Source of the DNA: Neurospora intermedia
Lineage: Eukaryota; Ascomycota; Sordariomycetes; Sordariales; Sordariaceae
Direction: 5' to 3'
Assembly: GCA_037102815.1 (NCBI GenBank)
Contig: BTPP01000003.1
Location: 3,100,001-3,164,000, forward strand
Length of the DNA stretch: 64,000 bases
A model generated the notes under the pieces. It was not told the DNA's origin and ran no database searches. It saw only the letters and a list, made by a program, of their open reading frames with translations. This document shows, in pieces, positions 33,440 to 45,900 of the stretch. The translations under genes were made by a program, and so were the position numbers. Each line of letters begins with the position of its first letter. Position 1 is the first letter of the stretch.

Positions 33440-34669
33440 TGCGGTGCCGTTATTGCGAGGCCAACGAGGGATGGACTCACATCAGATATCAGGGGACTCT
33501 TCTCGAAAGAAATGACCCCAAGAACGAAAGAACGGGTGATGGATGAGCCATAAGCAAGGAACGCCACAGCTTCCGAAGCATCAACATCAACAACCACAAC
33601 CACAACCAACAACAGCAACCACAACAACAAACTTGCCAGTCATAGCGCTTATTCTTTGCAGCTTTTCGCATTTTGGACGGCGTTCAACCAGGAGTTACAC
33701 TTTCATTTTCGGGGTAACAAAAAAGGGGAAGGGGGGAGCATTGATTATTCCGGGATTCTTGGGATAGGGCACTCATGATACCACATAACACGCATTCACT
33801 CAAGCTTTTCTCTATTCCTTCGTATGGGTTTTCTTCTTTCGATGTTAGATAGAACATGTCGCGGCTTCCTGTCAGTATCAGCATTGATTTTCTTTTTGTT
33901 TTCTTGCATGTCTGAACCAAACAAGTCAATGCATTTGATTTGGTTAGTTCTGTGTAGAGTGACAAAGGGCTCGGTTGGAAACCTGCCTCATAGTAGTGGA
34001 AGATACTAAGCCACCTGGTTAAAACAACAAATAAATATACCTACTCTATACGTACATATCTGAACCGGCAGCAACAGATTTTTGATCATAAGTCCAATCC
34101 ATCAAACCATGAATCCGAGTACGGTTGCATAAACGTTTGATGACGCCATTGCACTACCTCACTATTACAATAGCGAATTCCACGTCTCTCTTTTGTTTCT
34201 TTCTTTTTTCCTTTTAATAGGCTGGACAGATAGTGGTGGTCAGCAAAGGCAAGGGACGACGCAAGATGACTTGCTTGGGCGGGATTGAGACGAGGAGCGG
34301 GAGTAGCCGCTGTGGCAAAGCACAACCTCGAATGCCAAGAGATGGCTCCGTTGAACTCCAGCTTGACCCCTTTTTTTTAGTATTTGACCAAGTTTCTTTC
34401 AACAAAGCACGGAATGTTAGATACTTTTGCTTGCGAGTTGGGAATTGGTGAGATGTTTGAAAGGGGTGAAGTAGATAGCGGCCATTTAAGTAGCATGCAT
34501 ATTATCATATCTGTTCATCACTGCACTTGCAGTCAGGCATTCATATGCATTCATTCGTACTCGCCGTGTTCGGAAGACGCTAGAACTTCCATTCAAGCAT
34601 GACACTACCCTGTCTGCATCCCATTTCCTTTGCAAGACCAAAACAGCATGGCTGAAGAGCTCCAATCGT
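33440..34669. other. Intergenic region, glycosyltransferase 3' end to the MITE
   Basis: Begins with a CAA/CAN-rich stretch (about 33570-33640) and AT-rich 3' UTR-like sequence. No gene is supported. Confidence 0.5.
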
Positions 34670-34678
34670 CTCTTTTCA

Positions 34679-35080
34679 CGAAATCGGTAGCTGGCTAGAC
34701 CCAAACTGGTCCCTGGCTAGTCCCCCTTATAGGATACTGTCGCTGAGTGAGTCCAACCAGTACACTACCAAATCGATGCCCGCGTGAAATGAAGTTTATA
34801 TTGTTATCGTCAGTCTTTTTAAATTATTTGTCTACCTAAGTTCCCGTTTGCTGCCCGCCGTGCAAGTGTTGGCCAGGGCAAAATTTTGGTGCCCAGGGGA
34901 GTGTTGGTGCCTATTGAATAGTAGAGTACAATTTATAGTACGAGATTCTTGTGAGTAGCAGGTAACTATGGGTTACTGCCTGGAGGGGGTCCTGAAAGCG
35001 GCTGGTTGGGCTCATTCAGCGATAATACGTGAGGGGGACTAGCCAGGGACCAGTTTGGGTCTAGCCAGCTACCTTTTGCG
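34679..35080. mobile_element. Mutator-like MITE upstream of erg11
   Basis: A 402 bp non-coding element bounded by long terminal inverted repeats, 34679-34760 (82 bp) and 35002-35080 (79 bp). The repeats share a 42 bp perfect core beginning GGTAGCTGGCTAGACCC and then diverge with a few transitions and a 3 bp length difference. The outermost 7 bp match partly (CGAAATC and CGCAAAA). The element is flanked by a perfect 9 bp direct duplication, CTCTTTTCA, at 34670-34678 and 35081-35089. Long inverted repeats plus 9 bp duplications are the signature of Mutator-like transposons; Hop of Fusarium is a fungal example. The interior has no transposase frame, so it is non-autonomous. It lies 546 bp upstream of the erg11 ATG. 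Boundaries rest on the duplication and look firm. Confidence 0.88.
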
Positions 35081-35089
35081 CTCTTTTCA

Positions 35090-35626
35090 TGGTCGAAACC
35101 GTCAGATGCGATTTCCCCCATGGCATGATCTTGGGCTGAGGTTGCCAGTGCGGCAAGGATAGGTAGTTTGGATGATCTGGAGAGGGTACGTACCGTCCAT
35201 TCAAAAATCCGAATACGAATGCGTTGCTCTTATGATTGGCTGAGAGACATCAGATTGCCCAACTCCTATTCGCCCGGAGGGAAAGCTGCTCCCGAAAGGT
35301 GAGGTGGTCCCTGAGCTTCACCAAGCTGGTGAAAGTGTGCTGCTGTCACCCCAGTTTTACACTACCACTGCCCTTGGTCCCTAGCTAGGTGGGTAGACCT
35401 CCCCTCCCCTATCAGCCTATCGCGAGGATAGGTCGTAGCCAGAGAGGAAAGGCTACGATAACCGCCAACCATCGACCGACTTTATAAAATCAAGTCGCGT
35501 CGCCCACCTTCTCCCCTTTTACCCCCCCCTCCTCAGGCTAAATTCATTTTCTTGCTTGTTTGCTGCCGGCGTCCACGACTTTGGTTTCTTTCCCTCCACG
35601 CCTTATCCCCACCTCCTTCTCCAACC
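35090..35626 (+). promoter_or_regulatory. erg11 upstream region
   Basis: About 0.54 kb between the MITE's right target duplication and the erg11 ATG. TATAAA at 35483-35488 lies 144 bp before the ATG and is followed by a pyrimidine-rich leader, usual for strongly expressed fungal genes. I did not identify a convincing sterol-regulatory element. Confidence 0.45.
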
Positions 35627-37356
35627 ATGGGCATCCTGCAAGTCGTTGCGGGACCGCTGTCCCAGCAGTTTTCCCAGCTGGGGACGGTGTCGCAAATCGG
35701 TGTCGCGATCGCCTCCTTTTTGTTTGTCGCCGTCTTCCTCAACGTTCTCCAGCAGTTCCTCTTCAAGAAGCCCAATGAGCCGCCTCTCGTCTTCCACTGG
35801 TTTCCTCTCATCGGCAGCACCATTACGTATGGTATGGACCCGCCGCGTTTCTTCAAGGAGAACAGGGAAAAGGTAAGTACTCCAACCGCCTCCTGTTGGG
35901 CTACGCGCGAACTTGGCTTGCTAATAATCTCGGCGCTCGAACAGTACGGCGATTGCTTCACCTTCATTCTCCTCGGAAAGAAGACTACTGTCTATGTCGG
36001 CCCCAAGGGCAATGACTTTATCTTGAACGGCAAGATTCGCGATGTCAACGCCGAAGAGATTTACACCGTCCTTACTACACCTGTTTTCGGCAAGGACGTC
36101 GTCTACGATTGCCCCAACTCCAAGCTTATGGAGCAGAAGAAGGTTAGCAGAGGCAACAAAATATGGAAGTGATAAACAGTGTGCTGACATACGGTTCCCA
36201 TAAGTTCATGAAAATTGCGCTCACCACCGAAGCTTTCCGCCAATATGTCCCCATCATCTCCGATGAGGTTACCAGCTACCTCAAGAGAACCCCCGACTTC
36301 AAGGGCAAATCCGGCATTGTCGATATTCCCCCCAAGATGGCGCAGATCACCATCTTCACCGCCTCGCACGCTCTTCAGGGCAAGGAGATTCGCGACAAGT
36401 TCGACGAGACGCTTGCCGACCTATACCACGACCTCGACATGGGTTTCTCTCCCATCAACTTCATGCTTCACTGGGCCCCTCTTCCCTGGAACAACCGCCG
36501 CGACTATGCCCAGCGTACCGTCGCTAAGATCTACATGGACACCATCAAGGAGCGTCGCGCTCGCGGCGAGACTGGCGCCCAGGACATCATGTGGCACCTG
36601 ATGAACTCGACCTACAAGGGCGATGTCCCCGTTCCCGACCACGAAATCGCCCACATGATGATCGCCCTCCTCATGGCCGGCCAGCATTCTTCGTCCTCCA
36701 CCAGCTCGTGGATCATGCTCCGCCTCGCCTCCCGCCCCGACATCATGGAGGATCTCTACAACGAACAAGTCAAGAACCTCGGCGCCGACCTGCCCCCGCT
36801 CACCTACGAGGACCTCGCCAAGCTGCCCCTGCACGCCGCCATTGTCAAGGAAACCCTCCGCCTCCACGCCCCCATCCATTCCATCATGCGCGCCGTCAAG
36901 ACGCCCATGCCCGTCCCCGGTACCAAGTACGTAATTCCGACCGACCACGTCCTCCTCGCCGCCCCTGGTGTCTCCGCCACGGACGAGTCCTACTTCCCCC
37001 AGCCCGACCTTTGGGAGCCCCACCGCTGGGAGAAGGACTCGCCCCTCGCCCCCACAATTGTCCGCAACGTCGCTAGCGAGGAGGACGATGAGAAGATCGA
37101 TTACGGCTACGGTCTCGTCAGCAAGGGCGCCAACTCCCCTTATCTGCCCTTCGGCGCCGGTCGTCACCGCTGCATTGGCGAGCAGTTCGCCAATGTGCAG
37201 CTGCAGACTATCCTTGCTATCATTGTTCGTAACTTCAAGTTCAGGAACGTGGATGGTAGCGATAAGGTTATTGGTACCGACTACGCTTCGCTTTTCTCGA
37301 GGCCCCTTGAGCCGGCGAAGATTTACTGGGAGAGGAGGGAGGGTTGCCAGTTGTAA
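35627..37356 (+). CDS. erg11: Sterol (eburicol/lanosterol) 14-alpha demethylase, CYP51
   Basis: Cytochrome P450 that removes the 14-alpha methyl group of eburicol/lanosterol in ergosterol synthesis at the endoplasmic reticulum; the target of azole fungicides. Three exons: 35627-35872, 35945-36142 and 36205-37356, giving 531 residues. Intron 1 is 72 bp (GTAAGT...ACAG). Intron 2 is 62 bp with the less common donor GTTAGC, branch CTGAC and acceptor AAG. The N-terminus has a membrane anchor (about residues 22-45). Family motifs are [14 protein letters not shown], the I-helix [12 protein letters not shown] (near 306), the ExxR motif ETLR (near 364) and the heme-binding [12 protein letters not shown] (Cys near 470). 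Length and the N-terminal sequence fit filamentous CYP51B; B versus A assignment is inference. The ATG at 35627 begins [14 protein letters not shown] lies upstream of the promoter. Confidence 0.96.
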
Positions 37357-39165
37357 GAGACTGATGTGGTGATGAGGAAGGGTGTGGATGCTTAGATGGG
37401 CGTTCTTTGGTTTTAGTTGTTATCATTATGGAACTGGGTCTACGGCATATAATGACGTGATTGATCAATCATGAAAAAGAGTGTTTCTTGGAGACAGGAT
37501 AGACTAGAGCTCGATGGGACTTATGGGAGGAGTGTCCCGAGGAAGACTCAGGGGAAAGAAAGGGAAGTTGCATTATAACTAATACCTAATACCAACGAAC
37601 GAACACGGTGGCCTCACTGTTGAAGAACAGCACATACATTCTCAAACTATCTTGTGCACGTGTTGGTTTTGTGGTTGTAGTTGCCAAAAGAAGATCTGCG
37701 AAAGTCTGAAAGGACGACATCACCAGTTCGCATTGGTGAGTCAAATAGTCCGAGTCGAGTCCGACAACCACCAGACGTGTCCTGCACGGAAATGAGTGAA
37801 CAGTTGAAGGAAATGAAGCAGCAATATGCATTCGCTCTTCGGTGACTCGTTATGCTGTTCTCGATTATGACACAACTTTGGCTGACCAAATGGCCATGGG
37901 TACGTAGTTCATTCCCTCGCCGCGGGTAGTCCATGGGCTGTGAAAGAAAGGCAGCTATTGAGATTTAGGCACTTCCCCCAAAAGAGAAAAAAAAAAAAAA
38001 AAAAAAAAGAGGATGCCGAGATAGTGATAACTCCTGAGCAAGTCACGGCCATGATTTCTAGGGAGTTGAAGGTGAATCGCTTCGAGGAGAGCTTAGTGAG
38101 GAATTTACTTGTTTACTCGGTCCCGGTAAACTAGTGGAAAATAGAGGATGATTGAACGCAGTCAGGACGGTTCCAAGGATTACTGATGCTGATGCCCATA
38201 GCACCCAGCTCATGAGGCCGGCGAGGAGGTGATGGTTGTTAAGAGATGCTCAGAGGAAGGTGGAGGTATGGCTGGAAGATCACTGCACTGAGACGTGGAG
38301 ACCAATATTGCTCAGGCTTTGTGAAGGACAAGGATCTATTGAGTGGTTTTTGTGTCACCTCAGGTTTGGACATCGTTTTGACTTGGGTTTTGTTGACGAA
38401 CTTCCTCCGCATCCTCGGGGAGGAGGGGGGATGGGAGTGAAGTAAGGAGGAGTCATGATGAACACGAACCTTGGGGGAAGTCTACTTTGCCTGGAGATCG
38501 CCAAATTGGAAAGCATATAGAGATAATTTCTTGAAAGGTCAATCTATATCTGTATCGTTGCAGATTGTCCAGCAAAGACGACGATACTATACGACAAAGA
38601 CATGCATGCCCTCTGCCCATTCTGCTTTCAAGACGATGACGACGACAATGACGAAGAGAAGACTCCCGTATAATAGATAACTCAGTTTAGCTAAAAACGC
38701 CATGCTGTGCAACAATTGTTGTCTGTGAATGTTCTGATTTCATATCATCATCGAAACAGAAACCAAACAATACAAGCCGCCCAATGTTGCTTCAAAGAAA
38801 GTCCCGAAGTTCCCTCTTTTTGTATTTCCGCCAAAAAGTAAAACACCGGTGCTAATGCAAGATTTGAGTAGGTAGAGTAGAGTAGAGATGTTGATGTGTG
38901 TAGTAGTAGAAAGGTAAGGTATGTTAGGTCTGGTGGCCAGGTGGTGCGCGCCCGTGAGTTCCAATAGCCGTTGTGATAACAAACGACGTTTGCCAACACC
39001 CACACGGCTTTCTATTTTTCCCTATGTCTTCACTTTCGCGCCCACACCATGTGCGATATGGCCGGTAGGCAGAGAAGAAGGTGGACAAGTTAGATCTTGC
39101 ATGAGATATAGAGAGGGACCTAGCGCTCTCTTTGTCGTGACAAAATGACTGTTGACGCAGCGCGC
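37357..39165. other. Convergent intergenic region, erg11 and rcf2 3' ends
   Basis: 1.8 kb between convergent genes. A 22-residue poly(A) tract (37987-38008) is the only distinct feature. Short frames at 37.9-38.7 kb have no recognisable similarity. Confidence 0.5.
37987..38008 (+). repeat. Poly(A) tract, 22 nt
   Basis: A run of 22 A residues in the intergenic region, with no associated gene structure. Confidence 0.85.
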
Positions 39166-39995
39166 TTAAGCGGAGGCGGAAGCCTTGTTGGCCTCCTCCT
39201 GCTGCTGCTTCTCCAGGGCCTTCTTGTGGGCGAGTCTCTTCTCTTCGGCAGCAACCATATCTGAAACACAAGTTAGTTAACGGATCTATACAAGCTTGAA
39301 CCAAGCACACGAGGCCAGTAAAAAAAGAAAAAAAAAGGCATTGAAAGAGACATACCCTGCCAGAGGTTTTGACCCTCATAGTCCTCCTTCTTGACCTTCT
39401 TCTCAATCAAGTGCTCATGGGTAGGGTCGTTGGGATCAACGACCATGACGGTCTCCCACCTGCCCTTGCCGCTCTTGGCGTCGGCAGTCTCGAAGGCGGC
39501 CGTGGCGATGAGGACGGCGAGCGTCAGGCCCTGGGCATAAACACGGGCCTGGACGAGCTTCTGACTGGCGCTGAGATACTTGTTACGGTTGACAATGGCC
39601 ATGGCGGCGCCCATGGCGGCGATCCAGGACGCAAAAACAATGCTGTAGCGGTTCTCGCGGCCCCATTCCATGAAGCGCTGGGCCGAAGTCACGTTGGCCA
39701 GGCGCTCCTGCTCGTGCTTCTTCTTGCCGGCCTCGATATAGTTCAGCATAGGGTCCTTGGCACGCTGGAAGGTGACGCTATATTGCTCGGCCAGGATGAT
39801 GGCGCCGAAGGTACCCGCCGAGGTAACAAGGAAGGCGCGGAAGGGGAGCGAGAGCTGGCGGACAAACTGATAGCGCTTCATGCCCAACATGACACCGCCG
39901 AGACCGACGATGAGACCGCCGGTACCACCGATCAAACCGCCCTTGACGACCTCGCGGTAGTGGGCCGCCTCCTCTTCCTTGCTGATGACCTTCAT
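39166..39995 (-). CDS. rcf2: Respiratory supercomplex factor 2 (HIG1 domain)
   Basis: Rcf2 is an inner-mitochondrial-membrane protein that binds cytochrome c oxidase and helps assemble or modulate III-IV supercomplexes. Two exons: 39356-39995 and 39166-39260, with a 95 bp intron (GTATGT...TTCAG); the join gives NLWQDMVAAEEKRL. The product is 244 residues. The N-terminal half has Gly-rich hydrophobic segments (GGLIGGTGGLIVGLGGVMLG and RAFLVTSAGTFGAIIL). The HIG1 domain (about residues 110-190) includes RFMEWGRENRYSIVFASWIAAMG, NRNKYLSASQKLVQARVYAQG and LAVLIATAAFE, i.e. two membrane helices and the QxRxxxQG motif. The C-terminus is a charged helix (KALEKQQQEEANKA). The 5' leader contains a GGT/ACC trinucleotide run (40022-40040). 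Two HIG1-type paralogues, Rcf1 and Rcf2, exist in yeast; length favours Rcf2. Confidence 0.9.
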
Positions 39996-42900
39996 GGTTG
40001 CTGTTGGTGTCGGGTTACCTTTGGTGGTGGTGGTGGTGGTATTGACGTCTTCGTCGTCGTTGGGGCAGAGGAAGATGGAAGTATTGGGGGGTTATAAATT
40101 TGTGTGGGGAGGCAAGTGTGTCGTTGCTGTTAGAGGAGCGACGTCGTGGTTGTTCGTCTGAAACTGAGTTTTGAGACAAAAGATGGGGGACGGTGGCGTG
40201 AATAAGCTAACGTAGGAACAAAACTCGCAGGGAGATCCGGATGGGATGATGTCGATTAGGCGTGCACGGGAGCGGATACGTGCGGCAGGTGTAAGATAAT
40301 GTGGGGCCGCTTTGACTTGGGAGCGAATGACGCACGACCAACAAGCTGACAACGGGAATCGAAGAAAGTTGGTAGACAAACTGAAAAGCCGCAATTGATG
40401 AGCAACACTGAAAATACTGATGACGCTTATATACCGCGCCTGATAAAGACCATTGATTATAGATGCTGCCTTTAGGTGACTTGGGCTCTTTTTTCGCGCA
40501 GAGATGCCCCTTTCAGTGTTTACCTCCATCTTCCGATTTTTTCCCTCTCGGAAGATTTCGCTACCGATTGCTCTCAACCTCACGCCATAGCGGATGAGGG
40601 CGACCCGGCGCTTGCGAGAGGGAGCGCGCAGCGAACGGAGCAGACTAATGATGTAATGGAAATACCGAACGATACGTGGTACGAAAAAAGCCGCTGCGTA
40701 CACTAGCCGCCGCTGCCCTACGCAACAATGGGAAACCCCCGACTTCCGAAGAGGACGACGCACAAGGTGACAACGGGCAGCCGGGCACCGCCGCACAGTC
40801 CGCACCATCAGCCAAAGAGGACCCTGAAAACTTCTTCGTTTGAGTGCCAAGCGCTGCCAGATGTATGTGTACATATGTAGTACCGGTATCCCCGCCCGTT
40901 TCAGACACACAGTCCCCGGGATAAAGCCGAGTGCCACCATCACGAACACTTTGCCAATGCCGAACTTCGCTATTGTCATCCGTTTCTCCTTTTGTCCATT
41001 TCATTGATAGAACCACATATGCCGCATCTTCGTTACCGTCATACGAACCAGATAAGCCAGAAGTAACCCCTAGACATGGTCCTACGCAAACACTTTTTTT
41101 ATACACACATTCCCGTTGTCTTGGAGTTACAAATGTCGCCGGTTTGCTTGAACGGGATGATCCTGACACGGGAGCTGGATGACTGGGCTGACACGCTATA
41201 ATCCACCTCGCAAATTTCGGACGGCGAACAAGTATTCTCGGCCCGCAAGATGTCTTCGGCTCCTCCGTCCAGTCGGAGCGGATCCTCGTCGCCAAGTTTC
41301 GTAAACAACGCCGTGTGGTACACAATGCGCGCGGAATGTACTGGCGGTATTGTAAACCGTTCTGCCGGCGACCGGGGCCCGTTTAACTTCGGGTATCGGC
41401 CATGACCGGCAGTCGGCCAGGGCACATTCGTACAGGTTGACTTTTTGTGTTGATGATGTGCTGGGAAAATATATATAACTGCTCGCTTCCTATCCTTCGT
41501 CGAGTGAGTCATTAATTCTACCTGGAGACTCATTCAGCGAAAGTTGCGTGGGTTGTGTGTGTTTGTGTGTTTGAAGCCATGGGTTTCACGGTTCGTGTGG
41601 TGTAACCGTGCCGTATCATGATCATGTTCAAGACCCATAAACCATTTCAAAGTTCGGATGGCGATATGTATACAACAAGTAAAGTACGTGCTCCTGCACA
41701 TATACTCGATCAATATCTACTGTAGGAACGGTCAAAGTTGACAAGTTTTTGCATCATGCACTTGTATATATTGTTGCTGCTGCCTTCCTTCCAGAGTCTC
41801 CTGCTTTTCCACTTCTTGTAGAAATTAAGAAGACCAGAGACAGCATTATCCACATGGTCACTGAACACTTATCTTATCAGCACAAGAACTGCAGTGTTGC
41901 AAAAGCCGCCAGAAAACAGCTAGTGAACCCAACACGACAACCCTCAGAATGTAGACTCAAGATAGGGCTCAAGGCTCTGTCCCGATGTAGTCTGTAATGT
42001 AAAGGCGACAATGTAACAACCGCGAGGGGGAAGTCTGGATATTTTCCTCCCTTACCGCGGTCACCACACTCACCTCCCTTTGTTTGTCTTGGTTCCTTCC
42101 CCTCTCCCATATCCCACTCGCATGGTCACTTGCCATCAGGCTTCATACTCCTTTCCCTATCCTCTATGACCATAGGTGTCTTGACCACGACCAGAACAGA
42201 CGAGAAGCAGTGGAGTGAATCCCCAACTGTGTTCGAAGGCGCAGCGAACTGGGAACGATGTCTACATTGTAGCAGCGGTGGCCCGTTCGGTGAAAGCCGC
42301 TTGTACTGCTGTAGCTGCTGGCTCATTGCGAGAGGACAAGGTGCTTGTGAGGGGTTTCTGCAGTATGCTTGAGTCTACTATATTGTAGTGTAGAGCCTGG
42401 AGGACGAATGCAGTCTCAATGAGTCGTGTGCGTGCGCCCTCCATCCTTGTGAAGAAAACGCTGGAGGCGTAGGTACCATGTGTGCCATGTTATAGGATTG
42501 GCAGCAAAGTCTGCACATGCAAAATGCCTGTAGCGACACGAGCCAAAGTCAGGTTGAAGTTCATGCACGAGTTTGTCTGCAAAGGGTGTGCCTGGAGTCC
42601 ATTTTGTGCTTCCTCTCGTTCTGTGTCAAGACGTTGGGATTCTCAACAGAAGATAGATATCACAAGTACTTATAAAGGTAATCGATCGTTGGTGGTATGC
42701 TCACGGTATTACGCCAAGTATGTGCCTCATCACGGCGCCGGAATGTTGAGTATGTATTCCCACGGAGAGCGTACCGTTCCCGTCTTGGGTTGTTCTGAAT
42801 TTGGGGCGTCAGATGTGTGGGACGACACCATCAGGGAGCGCGAACCGTAACCGATGGACCCGCAGAAGAAGATGGTCACATTGGAAACAGAGAGATGCGA

Positions 42901-45900
42901 CGTATAGCGGCCTGAGTCGAGTTTCGGGAGCTTGTCGAGTGGGCTTGTTCCAGATGCGAGTGAGTTGAAAAGAGGGGTGAACACCCACCTGGGCACACAT
43001 CTCCATCTTCCAGTCTGGATTTCAGATGGATGGAACCTCGAAATGTTCTAGAAGATGTCGAAGAGGGGCACAGGAGAGGTTGACGCTCAGGCCATGACAA
43101 TTGCCATATGTACATAGGTACACCTCGTAGTCTCATACATACTGTACCCCTCGAGCCTCTCGCCTATCGTACCGGGAATGATCTCATGCAACAAACAACG
43201 CCATCCATGGGATGATTGGAAGGTCCCCACCACGTCCACGATATTGGTATCCAACGGACGATTAGACCCTTGAACTTACAACAATCTTAGATGGGTTGAT
43301 TCTGGAGAGGGAATTGGCACTTGCTTTGCTTCGCTGTCGAATTCGTTATCTGTATTAGAGAAAAAAAAGTATATATTAAGTGGTTGCGCCTTTGTGCTGA
43401 TGAAAGACACGAGAACCATGTGTCGATGTTGCAATGTCATGTCTCGGCAGGCAGAAAGCACCGTTCGATGTCGCCATGCATCTCAAACAGTGTCTGCTTC
43501 TCGGCCGCTCGAAGCGATCGCCGTACACAGTGTGAGTCTTGAGGTTTCCATACTCGGGCATTCTGGATGGGGCAGCCTCTCACTTCAGGCCAGTGGGTTC
43601 ACATTCTTTTGCGGTCCGTTTTCCAGCTCTTGTGTCCTCGGATCACAAACCGACTGAAGACCTTCGTTGACCGTGACGAGCCGGCTTCTCCCACAAAGGC
43701 CTTGCGACTGGACTGGGAAAGGAGATGCCCTAGAAAGATCTAACAAGCTATGTTATGCCTGCTTTGGGCGTGGTCCGTCTTGTCTGAGTTGTCTTCGGCT
43801 TAGGGGGTCTGCCAACCTTTCCGAGAAGGCAACTAACTGTTCAGATCTACCGGACTCTTACTGGAGAGGCTCTGGATAGTTCTCATGGTGCCATTGCAGT
43901 ATGAGTGGGGTGGAGGAGCAGTGAATGAGGGCTAAGACAAAACGTACTGATAAGCAAATGTCGATACCATAAATGTATGACCTGTGCATTTGTGATATGT
44001 CTTCTGCCAGAATGAGTGACGAACTTGATCGCTAACTTTTAGTGAGATGTAGTTGGTTGAGAACTGCAGCGTGGGGTCAGTGTCGTGCATATCGGCATTG
44101 CCTGCGTTTTCTGGTTGGACCATGGCTGCTGGGTAAGTTGAACATCCTGACAAGGGAAGCGACATGATCAACGTTTCTGAGGCCGTACACAGTAGACTGG
44201 CAGTAGAGTGAGGAATAAGAAATGACGATATCTAGAGAGGGATGCTGTACATAGTAGGCAGAATGGCGATATCAACCCTTGAGCAGAACCTAACCCGATC
44301 TACCTCCTGGAGATCTCGCTCGGGCCGGGTTACTTGTTTAGCCCTAAACTGTTAATGAGATCCTATACTTCATCGGAAGTGGTCGGCGACTTGACGTATC
44401 GTCCTGCTCTGTTCACCCAGCCAGGCCTGCTAACCATTGCTTATCCATCTGCGACATGAGATCACTTTATGGAGGTGTTGATGGATCGTACCTCCTCTGC
44501 ACATTCTGAGCCTAGTCCAAAGTGACAAGGAGGGTGCAAGGCACCAGTTCACCAGGAAATCATCATCCTCTTCAACATCAAGATCTCTTGGGAGAGTTGA
44601 CCGGAGCGTTTGACCGATGATACTGGTTTCCTCGGCAATCCATAAACCCCTTCCAGTCTGCTTAGAACGAGAATGCCATTCGCATACACATTCCACTTGA
44701 TGATACCCTCTTACAGAACTGGCCCTAGAACAACCAAGCAACACACCGGATGAATGTTACGCTGGGACCCACTGACAAGGACCCGGAGGGCGAGGCATAG
44801 CGGAATTGTTGGAAAGCCCACATTAACACAAATGGGGCGAATAACTCGCCCATGGTCTAGAGCATCATGAACTCCACCGTGCTGTCTGGTTCAGTTGTAG
44901 AGACAGACGAGCGTGTGTTTCTTCTGTGCTTCGGGAACTGAGACAATGTGTCAAGTAAGGTAGGCGAGTCGGGACCGGATGGCCTAGGCCGTTCGTAGAC
45001 CGAACTACGCAGGAAATCTAATATGGCAAGTGTAAGAAATGAGCCGCAGACTTAACCAAAAGGTTGTCGACCATATTTGCCGCTCCATAAGCCGGCTATA
45101 CAGATTGGAAATCATGGCAGGCCATGCTTGTAGTTCTTCAGGTTGAGAGGTATCCATTGTTAACCGGTCGCCGGTTTCTAGAATTTCGTCTCCACGAGGA
45201 GCACGAGGTTCGATAGGTACCGCTCTCTAGGTTTTTGCATTGGAGGGACGGCCCGGGGGATATTGCTTGGTCGGACGACGATGTTCGTTGGTGAAGTAAA
45301 GGTATCAATGGAAGAAGCGTTTCAAGGGAACCTGTTGTCTGCACATCATATTACATTTGGCAGCGATACACCCCGTTTGAAACGGGACATTCAGGGGAAT
45401 CAACAAAGGGTGCCTCCACGTAGCTCTAGACAGGAAAAGGGTATTCCAGCCCTGGGCTGACACAGGTACGCGGTAGCTAGCGTGCCTGAAAGTCGGGCAA
45501 GTCGTCAGCTATGCTAAAAGTACTGATGGCAGCAGCCGCGGGCGCCTGGGGATGGTCTCGTAGCCTCGATAGCTAGGTAGAGATATATAACCTTTACTGT
45601 GTGCAGAGCCTCAAGCCGTCAATACGAAGCCTGGTCTCGTCTCGTCCTTGTTGCCTTCTTCGATGAATATCTGGAGCTGTCTTCGAGGCTCACTATCCTC
45701 GTCAAACAAAAATGGGTACCAATTGAAGACTTACTCCCGGGATAGAAAGAGGCGTTGGAGTCGGGCGGATCTTGACAACTGGGACTGCGCACGTTTTAGC
45801 ACGTACATATGGTGAATGCTGGACGTTATGGCAGCACTTGTGCATAGCTGGGCCACTTTTTGATTGTCCGCCACCATTTGCTTCCGGTTTGCAGAGAGGC

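Noticed and set aside
36421-37167. 248-codon frame antisense to erg11
   Set aside because: It is the mirror of a GC3-rich coding exon; its Gly/Val/Asp-rich product has no domain and lies wholly inside the CYP51 exon.
39369-40097. 242-codon frame antisense to rcf2
   Set aside because: Mirror frame of the C-ending-codon rcf2 exon; Leu/Gly/Asp-rich low-complexity product.
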